From the NCBI GenBank assembly GCA_018296165.2, contig JACKQL020000095.1, positions 115,177-179,176 of the forward strand: a stretch of 64,000 nucleotides of DNA. Direction: 5' to 3'. The notes under the pieces are model-generated. The model searched no databases and was not told where the DNA came from. It was given only the letters and a program-made list of their open reading frames with translations. Position numbers and translations under genes: made by a program. Each line of letters starts with the position of its first letter. The first letter of the stretch is position 1. Source of the stretch: Termitomyces sp. T153. Its lineage: Eukaryota; Basidiomycota; Agaricomycetes; Agaricales; Lyophyllaceae. This document shows positions 1 to 11,460 of this stretch, piece by piece.

Positions 1-107
1 TGATCAACTGTTGATGCAGATGTCCTATTATGGTACTTGACCCAAGGCCCCAATGTAGCTTCAACCGTGTCTGCATCAAGTTGATTTGCGCGATTTGTAC
101 ATAAGTG

Positions 108-407
108 TCAAATGAATTTATCCAGAGCAACGGGATCCGTAGTCAACCATGATTCCCTTCCATTTGCAGTGTATCTGGTATCTGGTGCCAATCGCATTGA
201 CAATGACGTTCCACTTTTGTCTTCGAGCTCGCTCTCCTGCACTACCACCCGGTCCACCTGCATACCCATTGATTGGTAAGTGTACCCTGCATCATCGTCA
301 GCGATGATGTTCAATCGTGACGATAGGCAACCTCCTTTCCTTCCCAATGAAGCACCCATGGATCCACCTTGCAACGTTTGCTGGTCATCGTATGATGTAT
401 CAAGCAC
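108..407 (-). CDS. possible C-terminal fragment of an unidentified protein
   Basis: An open frame of 99 codons ends at a TGA at 108-110. The translation is polar, Ser/Gly/Asp rich and has no recognisable domain. Its style resembles the cytoplasmic tail of fungal DUF6533/DUF6534 membrane proteins, but this is only an impression. If real, its upstream exons would have to lie where the P450 fragment now begins, so it is probably a leftover joined to the P450 by rearrangement, or not a gene at all. Confidence 0.2.
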   Translation of the reverse strand: MLDTSYDDQQTLQGGSMGASLGRKGGCLSSRLNIIADDDAGYTYQSMGMQVDRVVVQESELEDKSGTSLSMRLAPDTRYTANGRESWLTTDPVALDKFI

Positions 408-430
408 CCTTTTTGATTGAGTCTGACTAG

Positions 431-2343
431 ATGGGCTTATTAGGCGATCTAGTCTTCTTTCATGGCCTGGGAAATAACATTCTCATTCTCAACAGCTTGG
501 ATTCGATGCTTGATCTCCTTGTTCGCAGAGGGAGTGTATATTCCGCTCGCCCGTTTTTTGTGGTCGCATGCGAACTCATGGATCTTATCAAGGTAAGTAC
601 TGGCACATTAGTCTGTTATTACTAGGCTCTCTTCATCCTGTTCAGTGCACTGCGTTTTTACCGTTCGGCCACAGATGGAAACTTCATAGAAAGCTCTCGC
701 GGATAGCCCTGAACCCACAAAGCGTTAGGCAATATGAGGATATACTTTCAGACATTGCAAATCGGCTTACAGAGTCATTGTGTGATGACCCAGATGCGTT
801 CGCAGAACACGTGCGACTGTAAGCCTTGTATCTGTAAAGTTATCTCGAGATCAAAGCTCATTCCTTTCTCTTCATCCAGCGCTGCTGGACGGGTTCTCCT
901 CAGTACCATGTATGGGATTGACGCACAATCAGCGGATGATCCAGTTCGTATGTCCTTCCTTGAAAAATGGACATACTCTTGACACCATTGTTACCAGTAC
1001 CTCAAAATGGCCAAGACTGCTATGGATATGGTTCGACAAGCTGTCATTCCGGTCGCATTTCTTGTTGACCTTATACCTGCACGTAGGTTTTCATCTTGTT
1101 AGGCAGCGGTGACATGTGTTGAAGCCGAACCATTGAACATGTAGTCAAATATATATTGAAATGGGTCCCTTCCATGACGTTCAAGCATGTTGGCAACGAA
1201 GGTCGCATTGCAATAGCGGATTGCGTCCAAAAGCCGTTTGATCATGTCAAGCGCGGAATAGTTAAAACAATTCTTGTGACATATGATAAAATGTTCAAAT
1301 CTCTGTCTAGGAAAGCGGCCTTGCGCGCCCATCGTTCACTCGGGCCGCACTGACGGAGGATCAGTTTTCCCTTGAACGCGAGAAGGATAAGTTTTTTGAA
1401 ACAGAGCTCAAATGGGCCGCGGCTACGATGTTTGCAGGTCTATCATTTCCCAGAATATTCGAGAAGTCAGAACACTCATTTATTCCCACAGCTGGACAGG
1501 AATTGGTACGGACTACACTCCACAAATTACGCACCCCCTCATACGAATCAGATATCGGCTACAATTATGAAATTGATCTTGGCAATGGCGACTAATCCGG
1601 ACAAGCTGAAACTGGCTCAGGACGAATTGAAGGTAGTCGTTGGGCCTCGTTTGCCCATTGTCAAGGACCGTGACAATCTCCCTTATGTCGACGCCATCAT
1701 CAAGGAGACTCTCCGTTGGCACGTTTCTCTCCCTATGTCTCTTGTGCGATCCTCCATCCAGGACGACATTTATCAAGGTATTTGTCAGGCTGCGCTCAGT
1801 CCAAGTGGTCAAAGACTAACTATATATCCAAGATTATTTGATTCCAAAAGGCACGACCATAGTGCCGAATGTATGGTACTCCTAGATCTGTTCTCATGTA
1901 TTAACCCGACAGTTCATATCTAACCCCTAGGGTGATTGCACAAGAAATGAATGGCAAACATGATCCTGATGAATTTATTCCTGAACGCTTCTTGGGAGAT
2001 CAGCCTGCAATCAACCCATCAAATTATGTTTTTGGTTTTGGAAAGAGGTATATCGTCTCTTCAAGTCATGTTGGTCCCGTTTTTTCTTACATCATATAGA
2101 ATGTGCCCCGGAAAGTTGCTTGCTGAGGATGCTATATTCTTGCTCGCGGCTACCCTACTCATGAGGTTCACCATTACGCCAAAGTTGGACGACAATGGGA
2201 AAGAGATCCCCATTGACGTTGAATATTCGTCAGGCCTTCTTTCGTGAGCGCTCATTTTCTCATACCACGATTTATCGTACTCATGAGACTTTAGTCTCCC
2301 TTCCGAATTTCAATGTACCATTAAGCCTTATGCGGAAGCGTGA
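431..2343 (+). CDS. cytochrome P450 monooxygenase, 5'-truncated
   Basis: A heme-thiolate monooxygenase that would sit on the ER and oxidise a lipophilic substrate. Exons are joined by short introns, including 593-645, about 1506-1550 and 2244-2294. The spliced frame reads through the K-helix ExxR (KETLRW, near 1705), the PERF motif (near 1985) and the heme loop FGFGKRMCPG, which is split by an intron at about 2047-2100. The last exon starts at 2295 and ends with TGA at 2341-2343. No internal stop is needed if the intron after residues DDP uses the weak donor GTTCGT. The membrane anchor and proline-rich hinge, normally about 50 residues, are absent: a TAG directly precedes the first ATG and no matching exon is visible upstream. 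The gene is probably N-terminally truncated, so its activity is doubtful. It lies next to a terpene synthase, a usual partnership in fungal terpenoid pathways. Class-level call secure; CYP family not assigned. Confidence 0.85.
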
Positions 2344-2961
2344 ACAACGATTGTCAAGTCTCGATGTGTACCTTCTACAAAACATCTATGACAATATACA
2401 TCACATCGTTTCGGCAGGAACATGGTTGACTAGGACTTCAACTGCTTTCATGAAAGTTCCATCTCTCGTAGAGTTTTCAAAACTGCTGTAATATTGACGT
2501 GTCAGGTAGTAGGCATGCTTGGAATACTTTACTATTACGACTGAGCACATCACGAACTTGAGCACCTTTGGTACTTGTTGCAAGCTGGAATTAGGTGGGT
2601 TGTCGGAGTAGAGATAAGGCACAATGCAATCTCCCTTTTAAGACTTGGTTCCCTTATGCCACATTAATTCGAAGCAGAAGGACGATAATGCCGCTTTTTC
2701 CTGTTTGATGCCTTAAGAGCACCAAGTACAGTGGGCAACTCGTTACTCGATCTTGTGGCTGTCGCAGTATGGACGAGCTCCTAGGGGCAGAACAAGTCAT
2801 GCACAGAGTTGTTATACAAATAAGCCAGAAGTGCGAGATTGCACTCGAGGGGCAATTTTCCGTCTATAGTTCACGGCTGAATAGAAGTAAAGCGAAGGAA
2901 CATTTGAAACAGCCTCAGAAGCACAATGCAGGACGTGGGAAGAAACTCTTTCTGAGCCAAA
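2344..2961. other. intergenic, convergent 3' ends
   Basis: Lies between the convergently transcribed P450 and terpene synthase genes. Only short incidental frames are present; I see no gene, repeat or RNA. Confidence 0.5.
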
Positions 2962-4296
2962 TCAATGGTCCATGGCTGGATCTCCCGTGGGTTCTAGATC
3001 GAGCTTTGATGATAATAAAGACGTTACACTGACCACGAGACTTATAAACCGACCGTATTGTCAAGCGTCGATGATGCTTACATGTATCCAAACGCAAACG
3101 TCTTCCACAAATTATACGCAGTCAAAGAATGGGACTTGAGAATTCCACACACGCGGAAATAAGCAGCGAGAGCATCACGAGAGACATCTTCAAGTGTGTC
3201 ATTGGCGGACTGTCCGTGAACTAGCGCCCTATTGTGAACGTAGTTGCCAGTCTCATTTGCCATTTCTTCCTTATAGAACCTGTGGAATGCACCAATATTA
3301 CTGGAATTTACAGATGAAAGATGAAAGAGAGCGAGAGTAGCTCACGACAACACATCATTTGCTAGATTGATGTAAACCATGATGTCGCCAATAACCTGGA
3401 TGAAGTCAATCATGCTGTACGATGGGTTCCGTGGAAAGATCATGAATGCGTATGCAGCGGCGACGCCGGTTTTCTCGCGGAGATAATACGGCCAGGATTG
3501 GGCATCCGCACATATCTTCATTTTGCTCACAGTTTGAAGGCGCTCTAGTAAGCATCCGTTGATATAATCCATTGCTGAGGAGACGATACAATTGGCAGAG
3601 ATCGGGTCCCACACCGGGTACATGTCACAAAGATTGGCGCGGAATTGATTGAGTAGGGCTTGATCTCCATTCTCCGAGGAGAGAATTAAGAGCTGAAACC
3701 TTTCCATAGAAGATGGAAACTTGTGAGAAAGATCATCCATGTAAAGGATAAACCTGCATACAATATCTGAATGCACTAGTAAAGTGAAACCGCTAGAGTG
3801 GCTCACCATGTGAATCGAGCTATTTGCAGCTGCGTGTCGTAGGAATGGCGTTGGTACCCAAGCTTTCAGAGATAAGTGAGATAAGAGATAGTAGTTACAA
3901 CGGCGGTGACGATGCCCCTACCTCTGCTAACATGGCAGCATGGAGGCATGCACTCTTGAACCATGCAGGGTCCTCTTCATACATTGAGAAGTCCGAATGC
4001 AGAACGTTAGCTATGGATGCTTTGCGCGTCTCATCAGAGTCAGGGCGATGGTAGCTCATGCCATCCAGAAGCAGCTTCACAGCGCCTTTAATGACAGCCT
4101 CGCGACTCCGTTCGGGCGACTTGAAGTCGTTGTTTCCATGGGTGAAAGCTGCGTAAAGTTTCTCAAGGGGCTTCAGGATTAAGAAGGCATAGTCAGAAAG
4201 AAGTGACTTGGGAGAGGAGGACATAGCAAGAACTGGACGGTTGGAATTGCATTTCGGGATACTTATATGGCTTGCGACTCTTCCGCTACTTTCCAT
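2962..4296 (-). CDS. trichodiene-synthase-like sesquiterpene synthase (class I terpene cyclase)
   Basis: Predicted to ionise and cyclise a prenyl diphosphate, probably farnesyl diphosphate, with Mg2+. Five exons on the complement fit one frame: 3922-4296, 3807-3829 (a 23-nt microexon), 3346-3753, 3082-3279 and 2962-3040, giving about 360 residues, which is normal for the TRI5-like group. Metal motif one is MDDLSHK (after the microexon). Motif two reads NDVLSFYKEE across the intron at 3280-3345 and matches the NSE/DTE consensus. The variable C-terminal exon is the least certain; without its intron the protein would stop at 3078. The start ATG at 4294-4296 is the first in frame, and a second one 24 codons in (before SSSPKS) is possible. 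The product cannot be told from sequence. The neighbouring P450 converges on it and may once have acted on its product. Confidence 0.85.
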
Positions 4297-5030
4297 TGAT
4301 GTATAATAAATTTATGATATAAGATCAATCTCCAGCCGTTAATCATATTTTCGGAAGCAGTATTATAGCGGATCGATATCTGATTCGAAATGGACAAATA
4401 AGCGTGGACGTTCACAGAGATTGGCGATCAAGACGATGGAGCACCACAGCCCTGCTTTGGTTACAATCAGAAGCTTGAGAACTTCATATTCAAATGATAT
4501 GAAAAATGGACATGGATCATTTGGCCAGTAAAATATGGAGAATTATAGATGAGACACTGGAAAAGTACGTTTGGATCTACCGACAATCCCCGGACGGATA
4601 AACACCGAATTATTTGGGTGAGAAAAGTTGGCGGCTATAGCAAGCACTTGGGGAACTGGCCAAGGCTGCATTGTGGCATACCCCAGATGTCGTTTCTGAC
4701 TTGGGGAACCAGCGCTGCGCATGGCATATATTGGATGAATTTTTCATCCATGAAGTGAGATGATCTGAGATAAAATAAGACCCATCCTGAAGGAAAATTT
4801 TCTTCCATGGTTTGTATAGCAAATATTGTTCATAACATCCCACAGAATTTTGTGTATGGACAAAGGGCATTCTATACTTTTTGAGGATGTTTCACCCTGT
4901 ATGTGTAAATCATGCATTCTGTAAGATGTACTTCCAATGGGATAATGTCAGTTATAGCATCTGAATCAGTTTCAGGCCCTCTTTGTAGCTACCAGTTTTG
5001 GATCCCCTGAAGAATGAGGGTGATCGAAAA
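4297..5030. other. intergenic / promoter side of the terpene synthase
   Basis: Upstream region of the terpene synthase, AT-rich near its start. No convincing gene. CpG dinucleotides become very rare from about 5,030 onward, marking the edge of the repeat block. Confidence 0.4.
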
Positions 5031-5169
5031 GAAAGTCTATGTGTTGAGATAAGCATCAGGAGCAGATGCAATCTTTTCTCTGTCCTGCCCCTTGACACCA
5101 CTGCAGGAGCACTGTAACACAGAAAATCAGCTTGTGCAAGGTCAAGAATATTTGCTATGTAGTGAATAA

Positions 5170-5847
5170 ATTAAGTTACCATGCCTGATGTGGATGAAGC
5201 TGTAGAAATTGTGCTCTTAGTGCAGAGGGAGGCTGAAAGAGGGGGAGAACATGAGGAGAGAGAAGGGGAGGGTCATGGAAAGAGCACTTGAGGAAGAGGC
5301 TGTCTTGCCATCAGAGGCTTCACTGGCATATGTGGTGATGCAACTGCAGAAGGGTATGTACATGAAAATGTGGTACTTCACTGATGAAGGCCTAGACCAT
5401 GCCCTGAGCACATCATCCATGGTTGATGAGAACCATGCTGGTCCAGTCCATTGAAAAGGAGGGTAGCACAATTTGAACAGTCCAAAGGATCCAAGTTGGC
5501 ACTGGACAACAGGGATCTGTCTTAGGAGCAGCTATTGGTGGTGATCCCAAGGTTCTTCAATGCAATACATGCCATGGGGTGGGCTGAAGAGTGCCAGAGA
5601 ATGATGACTGGCCTGTTCATCAGCCTGAAATTCCATCATTATTGTTTGAGCAGGGATCCATTGGACTGAACCATGCTGTTGCAATACCTCTCAGGGCAGA
5701 TATATGGTAATTGAAATTGAAGCAGGGGCAGGGGCATGGAATATAGGAATTGTGAGCAAACCCTTGTTGTGTCTAGCAGAAGAAATGGTATACAGGGAAC
5801 AGTATTACAGGCAGGTTGCCAAGAGGAATTGGATGGTAAGCGCCCAC
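5170..5847 (+). pseudogene. remnant of a repeat-associated basidiomycete protein
   Basis: Frames at 5251-5454 and beyond read MRREKGRVMERALEEE, then KGMYMKMWYFTDEGLDHA, followed by broken pieces up to the Ty3 LTR. I recognise the 'aliphatic, K-G-x-Y-x-x-x-W-Y/F-x-T-x-x-G-L-D-x-A' signature as a segment of an uncharacterised family common in basidiomycete repeats, often near transposons. The frame is interrupted by stops and the DNA is almost free of CpG, as in the adjacent retroelement. The Ty3 element sits directly downstream, so this older repeat was probably its target. Family recall is from memory and should be checked. Confidence 0.45.
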
Positions 5848-6288
5848 TGTTAGGGGACATCCCACTTGTTTCCCCTTCTCCTTCTCCAGTTCTTGTCAGA
5901 TTTCCCCCACTATAGTTTTCCTTTATTCTCCTTCCTTTTCCCTATCTATTGGTCTTAGTTTCAGCCCTCAGGCTGCACCACTTCTCTGTCAATAATTCAG
6001 ATAAGTGTGGCCCCTTTGACACTGCCATTGGCTTATGTAACTGCTGACCAATTGCTGACACATCACTTGTGTCTTTTTTCTCTATCATACTGTACAGTTG
6101 TTTCTCATGCTTCTGAAGCCTCTGAAGCATCACACCTGGCCTAGGGAATCCCCAGACTTGTTCTCTTTGGATTTCCCTTTGCCAGGTGAGTAGTTATCTC
6201 AGTAGACACTGTACAGTACTGAATAGACTTTGGATTTCCCTTTGCCAGCTGTGTGATTGAGCCACAGCCTCTAGAGGTTGCCCTTACA
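5848..6288 (+). repeat. 5' LTR of the Ty3 element
   Basis: 441 bp, TGT...ACA, with no CG dinucleotide by eye. It contains two copies of TTTGGATTTCCCTTTGCCAG (near 6165 and 6227). The 11-mer AGACTTGTTCT at 6154-6164 is the exact reverse complement of the presumed primer-binding site just downstream and may mark the 5' end of the transcript. Confidence 0.93.
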
Positions 6289-6290
6289 GC

Positions 6291-6301
6291 AGAACAAGTC
6301 T
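6291..6301 (+). promoter_or_regulatory. self-priming primer-binding site of the Ty3 element
   Basis: AGAACAAGTCT lies two bases after the 5' LTR end, the usual position of a primer site. It is perfectly complementary to AGACTTGTTCT inside the LTR. Tf1/sushi-type elements prime reverse transcription with the 5' end of their own mRNA in this way. No match to a common tRNA 3' end was noticed. Confidence 0.65.
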
Positions 6302-6405
6302 CTAGATTCAGTCTGGGAGCCCCCTTTTTGATTACCTGAGCTTCTACTTGGTTCCTCAATAAGTCTCTCCTCCACCAGTGTCTTGTTGCCCCCTGTGCTC
6401 CTCCT

Positions 6406-7540
6406 ATGACCCAGCCAACCCCTCTAGCACCTCCCCCTGATGCTTCAAGCCCCCAGGATAATGCCTGGAGTCATTTGCTGTCCCTGGAGACACAGGTTCA
6501 ACTTACCCAAGCCTCCCTTACTTCCCACATGGCTGAACTCACTGGACTCCGTCAAACTACTGAAGCAGTGTCCCTTTCTCTCCAAGCCCTTCTAGAATGT
6601 CTCCCCCTTGCTCCTACCACACCTACAACACCCCCAGCAGGTGCAGAACAGTTTGTGTCTGCACCTAGCTCAGGCTTTTTGGCTCCAGCTGCTGCAGAAC
6701 AGTTTGTGTCTGCATCAGGCTTAGGCCTTCCAGCTCCTCATTCCAAACTCCCTTGTCCTGCACTCCCTGATGTATATGATGGAGATCATAAGGCTGGAGA
6801 GGAGTTTGAGACCGAGTTCCAAGCAGCGTTCTTCCCCCTTGACCCCACCAAAACTGCAGCTCTTTCCCTTTGAGACCAAACTCAGTATGGTCAAGGAAAG
6901 TGGTCACTTGATGAGTACATTGACTCTTTTTGTGCCTTAGTTGAACAGGCTGGATATCTGGACAGTCTACAACTCTGCCTAACCTTCTGTGATGGACTCC
7001 ACCCCTCTCTCAGGGATCATGTTGACAGCATGGCAGAGGGGCACCCAGATGATCAGCATGTCAATACCTGGTACAAAGTGGCATGTGAGCAGTGGCAGCT
7101 CATGGAACTGCAACATGAGTTGCAGTGGATGCAACTCTCAACCTTCCCTTTCTCTTGTGGAGGTTTCACCTCCCAAGCTCCCTCTTCCACACCTGCATTA
7201 GCATCCCCACAAGCAGGTGCAGCTCCTCTCTTCATGCCTCATGCTGCTCCCCTGCGCTCCCTATCCCAAGGAGTCCCAATGGATGTTGATGCTTCCTGAC
7301 AGCAGTCCTCTACTCCTTTGCTGTGTTGATGCTATAGGAAGGCAGGTCATTTTGCCTGCTACTGTCCTCAAGAGCTAGAAGTCCACTACTTGTCAATGTT
7401 GGAGCAAAAAGAGCTGCTCATCCAACTCCTTGCAGCCTGGGATGCCACAGGAGCCCCCTCTCTGGATGCACCTATAGCTGTCCATTCTGATGAAGTGGCC
7501 AACATATTGAAGGAGGTTCCTACAGAGTCTGAGGATTTTT
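6406..7540 (+). pseudogene. Ty3 gag (capsid/nucleocapsid), stop-riddled
   Basis: Starts MTQPTPLAPPPDASS. The frame stops at a TGA (6871-6873) but the same frame resumes (DQTQYGQGKWSLDEYIDSF), the normal Gag core with a 'W-x-L-D-E-Y' signature. A second stop follows after PMDVDAS (about 7298). A decayed zinc knuckle (CYRKAGHFACYC, with a TGA between its first cysteines) sits near 7320-7370. Gag would package the element RNA in cytoplasmic particles. Stops fall where relatives commonly carry arginine, in line with CGA to TGA change. Confidence 0.8.
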
Positions 7541-7849
7541 GAAAGGGCAATGGATGACCAGTATGCCCCCATTGCCCAATACCAATTGGTTCACCCCCCT
7601 GTCCATAGAATCAAATATATCTGTTGCCATTGTTGATACTATGCCTGAAATGATAAGCCCCTCCTCAGACATACAAACTACCTCTCCAGCTAAAATCTCA
7701 GCTGGAAACACACCCCCTAGCCATGCCTTTGGATCCCTGCATGGGAACACCACCTCCCCCATCATTATGTAATTGCTTCCACCCCTTCTACCAACTCCCT
7801 GAGGCTACAGGTGGAAATTGAGGCAACAGACACCCAGCAGATCTGAAGT

Positions 7850-8485
7850 GTGGTTTCCCTCCTTGACAGTGGTGCAACAGGCCTCTTCCTTGACACTGAC
7901 TATGTGCAACAACACCACCTGACCACTCGCTCCCTTTCCCATCCTATCCCTGTATATAATGTTGATGGCATGCTCAATGAAGCTGGCTCTATTCCCTCCA
8001 TGGTGGACCTGGTCCTCCACTACCAAGACCACTCAGAGCAAGCTGCTTTTGCCATCACTAGTTTAGGAAAGCAAGACATGATCTTGGGGTTCACCTGGCT
8101 ATGTGAACACAACCCAGAGATTGACTGGACTAAGGGTGAGGTGAAGATGAGTCATTGTCCACGTCACTGCATTACTTGTGCAGAAGAAGCCCATAAGGGG
8201 CAGAGAGCTAAGGTTTGTGAGTGTGCTGCTGTGCATGCCTGTTGTGCTGGGCATCTCCCTTATGCTGATCTTGACCTCCTGAGTCCCCCCCCTCTGGCAT
8301 TCCCTCATAGAGAGGCCCTCTACAAAGATGTCCAGGGTGTTGGGTGTGAATCTCCAGAGGAAGAAGAAGGTGAAGGAGAATGGACCCATACTCCAGATGC
8401 AGAGTCCCCAGATGAGACCATAGAGGTGGGTGATCAGATCTATGCTACAACCCTCTGCCACCCTCCTACAGTGGCAGAGATTTGA
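7850..8485 (+). pseudogene. Ty3 aspartic protease region
   Basis: The retropepsin active-site motif LLDSGATGLFLD is near the start, followed by a conserved hydrophobic flap region and the MILGFTWL segment typical of Ty3 proteases. The frame is open from 7850 to a TGA at 8483-8485. A TGA just upstream (QI*SVV) separates it from the linker after gag. It would process the polyprotein. Confidence 0.85.
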
Positions 8486-9860
8486 GCCAGTCAGACTACT
8501 TCTCAGTGTCTGGCTGAGGCATTTGCAGCAAACTCACAGCCCAAGCCTTTCTGTAGCACTGTTTCCAATCACCTCCATGACTTTGAGGATGTATTTCTCA
8601 AGGCCTCCTTTGATTCACTTCCAGAGCACAAGCAGTGGGATCATGCAATTGAGCTGATACCAGATGCAGAGCCCTCCAGCTGCAAGATCTATCCACTCAT
8701 GCCCCATGAGCAGGATGAGCTGGATGCTTTCCTGCAAGAGAATCTTAGCTCAGGATGAATACAACTCTCCAAGTCTCAAATGGCCTCCCCAGTTTTCTTT
8801 ATTAAGAAGAAGGACAGGTCTCTTTGTCTGGTTCAGGATTATTGTGCCCTGAATGTGATAACAGTGAAGAACTGCTATCCTTTGCCACTCATCTCAGAAC
8901 TTGTCAACAACCTTTGAGGTGCACACTACTTCATGAAGTTGGATGTCTGCTGGGGCTACAACAATATATGCATTGAAGAAGGGGATGAATGGAAGGCAGC
9001 ATTCCAAACTAATTGTGTACTCTTTGAACCTCTGGGGTCACGTGCATTGTGTTGGAATGCCTCCACCAACACCAGCTCTATTTAAAGCCTGAGAAGTGTG
9101 AATTTGAACAGACTAAAGTGGAGTACCTGGGTTTGATCATTTTGCATGGAATGGCCAAGATGGGCCCCATTAAAGTGGCAGGTGTAGCAGAGTGGCCTGA
9201 GCCAAGGAACAAGAAGGAAGTTCAGGCCTTTCTTGGGTTTGTCAATTTCCATTGGAGGTTCATACAGGATTTCTCCCACCATGCATGTCCCCTCTTCAAC
9301 CTTACAGTTAAGGATACTCCATGGTGGTGGGAGCCCCCACAGCAAGCTGCCTTTGACACCCTCAAGCAAGCTGTGACCTCAAAGCAAGTCCTCCTGTTTC
9401 CCAATGATGACTCTCCATTCTGTGTAGAAGCAGATAGCTCAGACTTTGCTACAGGGGCAGTCCTCTCCCAGCAGTCAAAAGAGGATGGAAAATGGCATCC
9501 AGTAGCTTTCTACTCCAAAAGCCTTAATGTGGTGGAATGAAACTATGAGATCCATGACAAGGAGATGCTGGCAATTATTTGGTCCTTTGAAGAATGGCAA
9601 CATTTCCTCAAGGGTGCATGGCATAAGTTTGAAGTCTGGACAGACCACAAGAACCTGGAGTACTTTTGTTCTGCTAAGAAACTCAATCAATGTCAAGCTT
9701 GGTGGTCTCTGTATCTGGCCAACTTTGACTTCTCATTGCACTACAAACCAGGATGGAGCATGGGCAAACCAGACACACTGTCCAGGTGGGCTGACCATGG
9801 CACAGGAGCAGGAGATAATGACAACATTGTCCTCCTCAAGCCAGAGCTCTTTGCCATCTG
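8486..9860 (+). pseudogene. Ty3 reverse transcriptase / RNase H with internal deletion
   Basis: The fingers region is readable ([14 protein letters not shown], then VQDYCALN and [11 protein letters not shown]), with TGA stops after LQENLSSG and ELVNNL. At about 9,035 the reading jumps from [10 protein letters not shown] to the thumb region ([20 protein letters not shown]), so the palm segment with the catalytic YxDD motif is missing. From 9049 the connection and RNase H domains continue (VEADSSDFATGAVLSQ, then KEMLAIIW and WTDHKNLEYF), with a TGA at 9538-9540. The deletion alone makes this copy unable to reverse transcribe. Confidence 0.88.
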
Positions 9861-10079
9861 TGTGCTAGAAGGGATTGTGGTCCAAGGGAATGAGGCAAAC
9901 ATCCTTAGAGACATCCAAAGAGGGAACCAGGAGTGTGCACAGAAGGATGCAGTTGCCCAGGCTGCACAGGCCCTACAAGCTCAATGGGCAAGTGGAGTCA
10001 AGTCAGTGCATGCAGATGAGTGGGGTCTTCAGGATGGGCTTTTGACCTTCAGAGGACACATTTATGTGCCTAACATTCC

Positions 10080-11060
10080 AGAACTTTGCTGGCACATTGT
10101 AAAACAACATCATGACTCTCAGGTGGCTGAACATCCTGGAAGGTGGAAGATGCTGGAGGCAGTATCCCAGAACTATTGGTGGCCACAGATCTCCTGATAT
10201 GTAGGCACCTACACTAGCACCTGTGACCTCTGTCTCCACACCAAGCCTTGCTGCCAAGCACCCATGGGCTAGCTCCACCCACTCCCTATTCCAGCTGCTT
10301 GCTGAAGTGTTGCATCAGTGGATTTCATTGTGGAACTCCCAGATGCTCATGGGTACAATGCTGTGATGGTAGTGGTGGACCTCTATGGCAAATGGGCTCA
10401 CTTCATACCTACCCACACCACATGCTCTGCCTTGGGAGTGGCCAGCCTGTATTGGAAGAATGTCTGGAAACTCCATGGTCTGTCAGATGGGTATGTCTCA
10501 GAGCCCCCAGTTTGTGGCAGAATTCACTTGAGAACTGTATCACCTGCTAGGCATGAAGCTCCATACCACCACAGCCTATCACCCTCAGTCCAATGGGCAG
10601 ACAGAACATGTTAACCAGGAACTGGAACAGTATCTCTTCCTGTTTTGTAATGAGAGGCAGGATGACTGGAATGAGCTGCTGCCAGATGCAGAATTCCAAT
10701 ACAACAACCATGTTCACTCTTTCACACAGATGACTCCATTCTTCCTGGACACTGGCAGGCACCCTTGCATGGGATTTGAACCTTGGGCACACCCCTCAGA
10801 GAATGACTCTGTCAACAAGTTTGTGGATCAGATGAGGAGGGCACAGGAGGAGGCAAAAGCTGCCTTGGTGAAGGCCAAGAAAGATATGGCATGGTACTAT
10901 GATTGCAGATGGACACCTGCCCCAGTTTACAAGCCTGAGGACTGTGTGTACTTGGATAGCTCAGACATTAAGACAACAAGGCCATCCCAGAAGCTGTCAC
11001 ATTGTCATCTTGGCCCCTTCACAGTGGAGAAGAAGGTAGGGCCTTTGGCATACTGACTGA
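10080..11060 (+). pseudogene. Ty3 integrase
   Basis: Reads the HHCC-type zinc region (HHDSQVAEHPGRWKM and, after a TGA, CDLCLHTK), then the DDE core: VDFIVELPDAHGYNAVMVVV around 10,318, a frame change near 10,490, and TTAYHPQSNGQTEHVNQELE near 10,570 containing the catalytic glutamate. The usual 'D-x-G-x-x-F' segment around the second aspartate is damaged by the frame change. The C-terminal part ends at a TGA at about 11,056. Confidence 0.85.
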
Positions 11061-11440
11061 AACTCCCAGCAGGCCTCCACCAACTGCACCCAGTCTTCAA
11101 TGTGGTCAAGTTATTTTCAACTCCAGAGGATCCAATCCCAGGCCATTGCCCTAAGTCACCCCCACCACCAGTCCTGGTCAATGATGAGGAGGAGTATGAG
11201 GTGGAGGAAATCTTGGACAGCAGGGTATTCTGAGGGAAGTTGCAGTTCAAGGTGAAATGTAAGGGATATGGCATCAAGGACATCTCTTGGGAACCACAGG
11301 CTAATGTTCATGCATCAGGCTTGGTCTAGGACTTTTACTGTAGGCATCCCAATGCCCCAAAAGCTATTCAAAGCATTTACCCTATTTCACCAGCTGACCA
11401 GGCAATTTGTGACTTCTTCTACCCAGTGCATCGAGGCACT
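11060..11440 (+). pseudogene. Ty3 integrase tail with chromodomain
   Basis: After the integrase stop the frame continues KLPAGLHQLHPVFNVVKLF, the conserved 'HPVFHVSLL'-like linker, then a chromodomain (EEYEVEEILDSRVF*GKLQF, followed by VKCKGYG and ISWEPQANVH). The aromatic-cage tryptophan of 'W-K-G-Y' is replaced by Cys and a TGA lies inside the first strand. Chromodomains of such elements direct integration toward marked chromatin. Confidence 0.8.
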
Positions 11441-11460
11441 GGATCCTAGAGGGGGGGTGA

